Assembly (NCBI GenBank): GCA_036924285.1
Contig: JAYKYS010000002.1
Location: forward strand, 6,386,001-6,450,000
Origin: Asterella californica
Taxonomy: Eukaryota > Streptophyta > Marchantiopsida > Marchantiales > Aytoniaceae
Direction: 5' to 3'
Length of the DNA stretch: 64,000 bases
A model generated the notes under the pieces. That model saw only the letters and a program-made list of their open reading frames with translations, did not search any database and was not told the origin of the DNA. Below are positions 57,197 through 64,000 of this stretch, piece after piece. The number at the start of each line of letters is the position of its first letter. Position 1 is the stretch's first letter. A program made the translations under genes and the position numbers.

Positions 57197-57425
57197 TGTA
57201 GAAAGATCGATACTTCGAGGACACTCCAAGAAGAGAGAGAGCGAGTAGACAAGGAAGTAAAATAGGAATGAGATGAGAGAGGCTTTGCCTCTCTCTGTAT
57301 ATATAGTGGAGGTGAGTACAAGGGAAACCCTAATGGTGGGTTAGCCCTCTAACTAACTCTAACAACCCTAACCACTCCGGCTAATGGTAGCCGTCGATCT
57401 ACTGGAGCTTGGGACTATATCAACA
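57197..57425 (-). repeat. 5' LTR of the copia element
   Basis: 229 bp. It contains the TATATATA box (near 57,298), and transcription would run leftward. Confidence 0.95.
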
Positions 57426-57850
57426 AACTGTGCACTATTTCCTAAACCTAGAAGGAGGGGCTTTTTTTCTAAGGCATGCTGCCCCGAGAACTACCTATGT
57501 GAATGAGAACTGTGCACTATTTCCTAAACCCAGAAGGAGGGGCTGTTTTTTCTAAGGCATTGACCTAAACTGCCGCGTGTGAATGAAAACTGCACTATTT
57601 CCTAAACCCTGAAGGAGAAAGAGTTTTTTTAAGACATTGATCTAAGACTGCGACCACATAGTAAGAGCCCCAAGGAGGGGTTTTTTTTCTAAGGCCCCTC
57701 CTTCTTTTTCTAAGGCATGCTACTCGGAGAACTACCCATGTGAATGAGAACTATTTCCTGAACCCAGAAGGATGGGCTTCTTTTCTAAGGAATTGACCTA
57801 AGACTGTGGCCATATAGTAGAGCCCCAAGGATCTTAAGACTGGGTCCAAA
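57426..57850. repeat. Satellite array, right block
   Basis: It starts with the AACTG TSD and continues the unit interrupted at 52,434. Four to five further degenerate units follow, ending near 57,830. Confidence 0.8.
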
Positions 57851-57861
57851 AAAACATCGAG

Positions 57862-57925
57862 AGGATTGAACCCAAGACCTGTCATTCCTACTCTCGAGTT
57901 ATCACCACCATGCCATTAAGATATG
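57862..57925 (-). repeat. tRNA-like / SINE-head sequence
   Basis: The minus strand reads TGGCATGGTGGTGATAACTC, then about 20 nt later GGTCTTGGGTTCAATCC. The second is a good pol III B box (GGTTCAATCC), the first an imperfect A box. It cannot be folded into a full cloverleaf by eye. A tRNA-derived SINE head or tRNA relic is likely. Confidence 0.4.
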
Positions 57926-60376
57926 ATGTCAGATCTTTCTCCCGCACGGTAATAAACCAGCTCAGCTTGACCTCCACATCTTCTGCCTGAATTTCTCTCT
58001 TGGCTACTTGGATTCGCATGTGCTGCAATTATGGAACGCTGCATTCATTTGATAATCTGTGACATCACTGCAGAGTTCCCCAAGGTGTGATAGAAAAACT
58101 AATAACATTAAGAAGTGCGTGCATGAAGAGACCTAGACAATAGTTGCGACAAGGAGAAGTTGCTGTGGTTTTCTCGCACATGAGATTTTACACCAGAACA
58201 GAGTTTCATCAATAAAGTATTTATTTATAGAGAATATACTATTAATTAGAGGTGTCGAATTGGAGATTTTGGATTTGTTGTTCAAGTATTTATTGTATTC
58301 TAGTTATTTAGAAAATGACACGTGTTGTAACAAAAGTCACCTACCTTGGGAATGGATGATTTGAAATATGACATAACAGAAAGATCATCGCTCCTTCTTT
58401 TATGCGGATATCCCTTCAGATTGGAAATGAAAAACACGTCGTTCGCGCAAGTAAAGTAAATTTTGTCAAAATAAATTGTGACAAAAAGCTAAAATATTTT
58501 AAAAGTTCCAATGATGTGATAGAGTAATGTGTTATTTACTGTATCAAATAACAAAAAGATAGCTAACTTTGACGCCTGTAATGTCTTCCATCCATCCCCT
58601 TAGAACCTCACCGTCGAGGTTTGTGATCCACGTTGTCGTGGTGAGAGTCTTTCTTGGGGAGGGCAGACCTCCTGACTGTGATTGATCAGAGAAACGACCC
58701 AAAGAGAAAACAGATTGCTGCTGGCAATGAGATCTCAAAATCTGACTTCTTTCGTCCACCAACTACAAAACAAACACTCAACAAGTACTCAGGTACACAG
58801 ACAGGTCTCTCAGGATTCAAAACAACTATTTCAGTGTCAGTTGCATCATCAATTTCTTCAACTGTAAAAAAAATCTCTCTCTTTCTCTCCTATGCATCTC
58901 TCCCTCTGTCTCTCAGTTCTCTGCCAAAGATTGTCAAATTCACCTCAAACCCGACCCAATCGGTAAAATTCAGACCCCTAACTCTTATACCTCTCCTTGC
59001 GTCAACTTCTCAACTGAAAACTCAAAGATTTGATCCAACGACGATCAAAATCTCTCACAGATCATCAAACTGGTCTCCCCTCAATACACTACTTCCTGAA
59101 AGTAATTTATCTCCAAAATAATTTATTAGACAAAGCTCAAGCTCTAAAACACTTGTCCCTCTCCTTGCGACGACCTCTCAATTCCGATTTCTCAGAAATT
59201 TAATCTCCCCTGCTCCCAAGTTTTTCCTGCGCGTCTCGATGGTTTCTCCTTCCATTCTGTGTCAAAAAAGTCCTCGTCCAAAGCCGCCGCAGGTTATTTA
59301 ACCTAAAAGCTAAGGCCCTAGCTAAGCTGCCCCTGCTGTCCTTATAAGCACAACCACTTATCAGAAGCAGGCCCCTAGCTAAGCTGCCCCTTACTGTCCT
59401 TATGCGTACAGAACTTTATTTGCTAAGCGGGCATCTTTTTAATAAAAAGTTCACAGCCGTCTTTACAAAGCAGACTGCTTCACTAATAAAGGTCTCATAG
59501 CTTCCTTGGCTATTGCTAAGCCGACTCGATGATTCATTAACTAATTAACAAAAGTTTCCTGTGCTCTTGATGCCACCCTGAATATACTACAAGCCATCCA
59601 ATGCCGAAGCCCCAACACTTATGAGGTTGCCCTACAGGGCTTACAGCCCCCCCATATGCACACCAAGTATCTCTCATAGTATATTCAAGATGGCATGCGG
59701 AGGCTTAGACCAGGAAGCCCATGATTAAAGGAGATACCGGTCTCCCGCCCCTAGATATGCAGGACGTGGCTGCATATCCAACATAGACTCCCGTCCAAGA
59801 GGCCAACATGCCGGAATAGGAACCAGAGGCCAGGGAGAATTGATCCGGAGACCACTTTCCTCCTAAGCAGACGCCCTATCATTGGGATGGCCTTTGGTTC
59901 CGTTCAAGAAGGTTAAAAATTCTATACATATGTTTTCCTGAAGAAATTTTTCTGTAAAGTCTTTACTAGCCTTTCCTACGCTAACTTCTCTATACAACTC
60001 CGTTTTTAATGAATAAGGAGTCAAAACTATAGTACTTGTGAACACCTACACACTTACGCTATCAGATTCTAAGTTCGAGTCACGAGCCAGAATCGAAAAA
60101 TTTCCCTCTTTCGCATATTTCTCAATCTAAAACCTGTACTAACTATTGCTTAAAACACTTTTTGTCAAAACAGGAAGCGTGAGGTCGCTCTCCTCGTTGA
60201 GCTCTGGATTCTGGAAACTTTCCTCCTTGTTCAAGGTGATGTTTCAACCCAAGCTAGAGGACAGCTTGCAGCTCCTGCCTAGCTTGGTAAGCTAGGGTGC
60301 AGCTTCCGGAACAAATACTGATTGAGTGTTTTCTGAAGCTCTATTTCATCATGTAGAATGTCATGCACTACGACAT
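57926..60376. other. Non-coding stretch, partly LTR-like
   Basis: No gene is supported. A CT-rich microsatellite lies at about 58,872-58,925. A 30-bp direct repeat (CCCTAGCTAAGCTGCCCCT...CTGTCCTTAT) occurs at about 59,315 and 59,372. The part just left of 60,379 should be the 3' LTR of the minus-strand gypsy element, but I could not fix its other end. Confidence 0.45.
59571..59695. repeat. 125-bp inverted-repeat unit
   Basis: TGCCACCCTGAATATACTA (59,571-59,589) and an inverted copy with two mismatches (59,677-59,695) flank about 87 bp. It could be a small MITE or a structural part of an LTR. Confidence 0.6.
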
Positions 60377-60424
60377 TCACCCCCTCCAAACCTGCACATC
60401 CTCCGATATGTGCCAAACTTTCCA

Positions 60425-63295
60425 CTAGTCTCCAAGGTTCTCTAAATTGCCATCGTCCTCTTCAACGTCCCTTGCGTCTTCTTTTGATAGCAGATGTGCA
60501 TCGGCATCCACCATCTGATCTGACTCCAAAAATCTGTCTAGTTCAGTGGATTCTCTCCTTCTTCTAAACAACTTGATATGCTTACCAGCAACAGGAAGCT
60601 TTAGAGGTGTACCATCGAGCTTCCGTAAGGAGTAAGTAGCATTCTGATGCACTTCTAAGACAACATACGGACCAAACCACCTCCTAGAAAATTTCCGAAC
60701 CGTAGAGTGCTGATTCTCTTACGTACTGTCATACACCAAAACCCAATCTCCAGCATGTATGCACTTCGGTCGGAGCCTGTGGGTCTTGTCAAACCTGTCC
60801 TTGTTCTTGAGACGGACCTCTTTAAGCTTCTGTTGTGCCTCTATAAGATCCTCCTCTCTATGTTCCAATTGCCTGATTCGAAGTGCAAGAAGTTGTACAC
60901 GATCCATTTCTTCTTCCCACAGTAAAGTAACCCATGTAGAAAAATCCTCCTCTGCTGACATAATCGGCTTCTGACCCAACATCAATTCAATGGGCATGTA
61001 TCCAGTAGTAGTGCAATGAGTCGACCTGTCAGCCCACAGAGCAAAAGAGAGCAACCGAGGCCACTGTCTATGCCTACCATCGCATGCCTTTACCAGAGCT
61101 TGAACAATCGACGGATGCCCTCTCTCGCTCTTATCAATCCCTTCCGGATTCATGACAATAGTGAGTTTGAGTTTCACTCCGTGTTGGGTGAAGAACTCCT
61201 TCGCTTCCCTACCACGCAACTCTCCTCTGTCTGCACGCAGTCTCTCTATAGATCCGTACCTACAGATAATATCTTCAAGAACAAACCTACATATCCCTTC
61301 TGTGGTCTTCGTCCTCAGACCTCGTCCTTCCACAAAGTTGGAGAGGTCTTCTCGAGCCAACACCAAGTACCTCATACCTCATAACCCAGGAGGCATTGCT
61401 ACCAAATCAAGAACCCATTGAAAATGGATACCGGACGGATAGGTTGGTACCAGGCCATCATTGTAACGTACCTTTGAATAGAATTGACAGTGCAAGCATG
61501 AACTCACAAAGTTCACCACATCTTGATAAAGTCCTCTCCACCAGTATCTCTCCTTCAACTTTGTATAGGTAGTCCAAGCTCCTCGATGTCCGACCCACAA
61601 GGTGTCATGAAACTCCTTCATCAACTGTTGCTTGGTCTGCAGATCATCTATAACTCGCAAAAGTGCTCCATCTCTTCTCTTTGGACGCTTACAAAGATAT
61701 CCATCTCGCAACAAGTAATCATATGCCTTCCTTCTTACCTCTCTGAACTCTGCATCACTCAAACCCTCCCGCCTATTTAAAGAACTCAGAAAGAATCCAA
61801 TGTCACATAACCTTCCCGTGTAGAACTCCTCTCTGAACGGCTTCAAGTCTGTAGTCCGTTGATTAACCTGACACTGAGCATCCTTTCTCTCCTCTTCCTC
61901 AGCTTCTGAAAACATGACATCCTCATCTACAAATCGAGCCCTTGAAAACATATATGCGACCACATTCTCTTTTTCTTTTATATGCTTCAGCTCTGGATTC
62001 AAGCTTCTAATATAGACAATCCAACCTAACATTGCTATGTCTGGCATGTTGCAGTTGGATATCATGCCTAGTAGAGGTAGACAGTCCATTTCTAAGACAA
62101 CATGAGCATTAATCAAAAACTCACGGTCTGTCTTCATCGCTGTCACTGCTCCCCACAACTCACGCTTCACCTGAGGATAGTCTTGTTGCCTGTCTGTCAA
62201 GATCCTAGCTCCAAACCTAGAAGTAAACCGCATATCATCCGTATCATCTTGACCTATTGTCCAACCAATCGCCTTTGGACTAGTTTCTACTGTGATAATG
62301 ACAGGTCTCCCACACCCGTAGTCTACTCTTCTCAGAACAGGTGGAGACTGTAGAGCCTCTTTCAGCCTATTCATAGCTTCTCGATGGATTGAGGTCCATA
62401 CAAACCTCCTACCTTTCCTCAGTAATGCATATAAAGGCTCAGCAACATGAGCATAATGAGGAATGAATAAACGATAAAATACACAAGCACCTAGAAAGCG
62501 TCGAACCTCCATGATATTCTTACAGTCTGCCATCCTAGCTATGGCTTCAACCTTCTCCGGGTTTGGTCGTCTTCCAAAAGCACCACACAGATGTCCAACC
62601 ACTAAAATCTCAGACACACCAAACTTGGACTTAGCTCCTGACAAGGTGAGATGTACCTCCTCCAAACGAGTTAAGATACGTTCTACATCCCTGATATGAT
62701 CCGCAACAAACCTCCTACATCCATTCGCAAGTACTGCTTCATCCTTGTCTTCAACCGCGCAACCTTTTATAGGAATATCATCTAGAAATGGAATGGTAAC
62801 ATCAGGCACAAATTCCCTCAGTACCTTATGCATCGCATTCTGTATATGAGCCACCGAGTTCGTCGCTCCTTGTAGAAGAGTACACATCCGCATCAATTCC
62901 AGGGGCGTAGGCATAGTAGTTAGATCTCTACTCTCTACAGCCAGCTGGAACTGATCATAATCAGAATATAGATCTCTTATCGAATAGATAGCTCTCCCTG
63001 CAAATGTCTCTGCTACCTCCTCAATCACAGGACCCGTCCCAACGTTACGAATGGTTACGTTATTCGCAAGCTGTAGGTCTTGAATAAAACGCAAAGCTCC
63101 TAACTTCTTGGGTACAATGAACCATCTGCTAGAATATGGCCCCATAGACGGCTCAAGTATCCTCATCTGTACCTTCTCTTTCAACAACTCGATGAGTTTA
63201 GGCAACAAAGCACGAGGAACTGGGATCGGTTTCAGATCCCAAGGCACATGAGGGATTGTGAATATAACCATAGGCGCTATAACCTTTGGGTCCAC
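60425..63295 (-). pseudogene. Gypsy pol: RT, RNase H, integrase (two in-frame stops)
   Basis: A single phase runs from about 63,295 to 60,425 (near 957 codons), broken only by TGA at 61,379-61,381 and TAA at 60,719-60,721. RT motifs include SRWFIVPKKLGALRFIQDL, TIPFLDDIPIKG (FLDD in place of the common FxDD) and FLGACVFYRLFIPHY. RNase H shows ETSPKAIGWTIGQDD and VLEMDCLPLLGM. The integrase zinc region is HDTLWVGHRGAW..CLHCQ. Its core has VLDLVAMP, RADRGELRG and NPEGIDKSERGHP, and a GPY motif appears as RRWFGPYVV near 60,610. The wording of the integrase tail (GYMPIELMLGQKPIM, DWVLVYDS) resembles gypsy elements I associate with filamentous fungi. Confidence 0.85.
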
Positions 63296-63354
63296 ACAAC
63301 CTATCTCCTCTGCTGAAAAAGAGAATGCTTTACCATGACCCCATTATCATCTGC

Positions 63355-64000
63355 TCAAACAAAGACTGTCTTCTCAACCTCAGTCAAGAAATCACCCCCT
63401 CCTATCTGGAGCTCTTTCAACGTCTCCTCAGTAAACTGATGTCCTACTCGTCTATGATCACGCAATATAGGCTCAGTCCCTACTAATTGTACTTGCTGCT
63501 GGGAGTTAACAAGTAGTTGAGCTGCTACCGATCTCATCTTTTTCAATATAGATTTGTACTTCGCAGGAACGTCTACTTCCTGAGGAAGTGCACACCAACA
63601 AACGGCTTCTCTTCTCTCACTATTCTGCATCAGATGAGGAAAGAACTACACGTATCTAACAACCTCTTCATATATGCGTCGAGAGTGGATAGGGATCACC
63701 GTCATACTATCTTTCTCTTCCATCAATCTACTCACACTGTTTAACCAACCAACAACTGACTGTACAGACATAAACTCTTCAAACAAGCCATAAACCACTT
63801 CGTCTTAAGGCAGAACTCCTACACGCCACAATTCTGATATCTGTTTCACCATCCATCTTTTTGTATTTTCTCCCATATCTTCAGCTCTTGTAAATCGACT
63901 CCACCCATCCGTCCCGAACATCAGCAATCCAGACTGCCAACACTGTACACTACACCTGTCTCCAGACCTTTGTACATGTCTCGCTTCCAACTCTGACGGG
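63355..64000 (-). pseudogene. Gypsy gag-protease/linker region of the same element (partial)
   Basis: The same-phase frames 63,990-63,805 and 63,630-63,355 (stops at 63,805 and about 63,648) precede pol. They contain WMVKQISELWRVGV, DVPAKYKSILKKMR and FTEETLKELQIGGGDF, which are typical of the linker between gag/protease and RT in this gypsy group. A one-base frameshift near 63,330 and a TGA near 63,353 separate it from pol. It is cut by the window edge. Confidence 0.6.

Larger units (their letters stand above)
52435..57425 (-). mobile_element. Young, near-intact Ty1/copia retrotransposon (4,991 bp)
   Basis: LTRs at 52,435-52,663 and 57,197-57,425 are each 229 bp and identical as far as I can compare by eye. 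Termini are TG...CA and a perfect AACTG TSD flanks it. On the minus strand the primer-binding site TGGTATCAGAGC abuts the 5' LTR, and a polypurine tract (TTGAAGGGGAG) abuts the 3' LTR. A single long frame encodes gag through RNase H. It inserted into the satellite array and is by far the youngest feature of the window. Confidence 0.95.
60380..64000 (-). mobile_element. Ty3/gypsy retrotransposon, fungal-like pol, truncated by window edge
   Basis: A polypurine tract (TTTGGAGGGGG on the minus strand, about 60,380-60,391) is followed by TGAATGTCGTAGTG, the probable start of the 3' LTR at 60,379. Upstream on the minus strand the pol frame extends to the right edge. The coding frame is collinear but broken by point stops and one frameshift, a moderately recent inactivation. 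The 5' LTR is outside the window. Confidence 0.75.

Noticed and set aside
58654..59121. 155-codon plus-strand frame
   Set aside because: Ser/Leu/Thr-rich, driven by a CT-rich microsatellite. No motif.

Overview
The window is a transposon-dense, low-gene-density piece of a eukaryotic nuclear genome. The Ty1/copia element has the classic plant-type primer-binding site (complement of initiator-Met tRNA). The Mutator-like transposase and most LTR elements also look like those of the green lineage, so a non-seed plant or streptophyte alga is my best guess (inference, not species level). Several other genes are fungal in flavour: an RNA-dependent RNA polymerase (RdRP), an NFX1/Sen1-type helicase read from the same locus, a small AAA-type P-loop ATPase and one Ty3/gypsy pol. 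The window therefore has mixed affinities, and either horizontal acquisition or a fungal host should be tested. Almost every coding sequence except the copia polyprotein carries in-frame stops or one-base frameshifts, so most of the region is decaying.

Layout. 1-8.2 kb: no gene I can support, only short hairpins. 8,222-8,610: a 389-bp non-autonomous Mutator-like element with about 122-bp terminal inverted repeats (TIRs) and a perfect 10-bp target-site duplication (TSD). 10.2-15.0 kb: a decayed gypsy gag-protease region split by a second, internally deleted gypsy element (10,557-14,002, TSD AGGGT). 16.3-17.0 kb: AAA-type ATPase. 17,803-28,562: a complete 10.76-kb Mutator-like element with about 165-bp TIRs and a perfect 10-bp TSD (GAGCGAATTG). 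It encodes a DDE/zinc-knuckle transposase, two paralogous proteins resembling the RPA1 C-terminal OB-fold, and a multi-exon gene ending in an FCP1/NIF-like HAD domain. It also holds two arrays of short palindromes built on GCGAAACA/TGTTTCGC. 28.7-34.6 kb: the RdRP remnant followed directly by the SF1 helicase. 36,782-36,853: tRNA-Thr(CGT).

38.4-40.1, 51.7-52.4 and 57.4-57.8 kb: a fold-back and satellite family. Its blocks are separated by a degenerate gypsy element (40.1-51.55 kb, itself containing an insertion) and by a very young copia element (52,435-57,425, LTRs identical by eye, TSD AACTG). 60.4-64 kb: a gypsy element on the minus strand with fungal-like pol, running off the right edge.

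The most notable unit is the large Mutator-like element. Both RPA-like genes are oriented with their 3' ends toward a palindrome array, giving an inverted-symmetric design with the HAD-domain gene between. This combination of a DDE transposase, single-stranded-DNA-binding-like proteins and hairpin-forming arrays inside one pair of TIRs is, as far as I know, not a described configuration. No database search was possible here.
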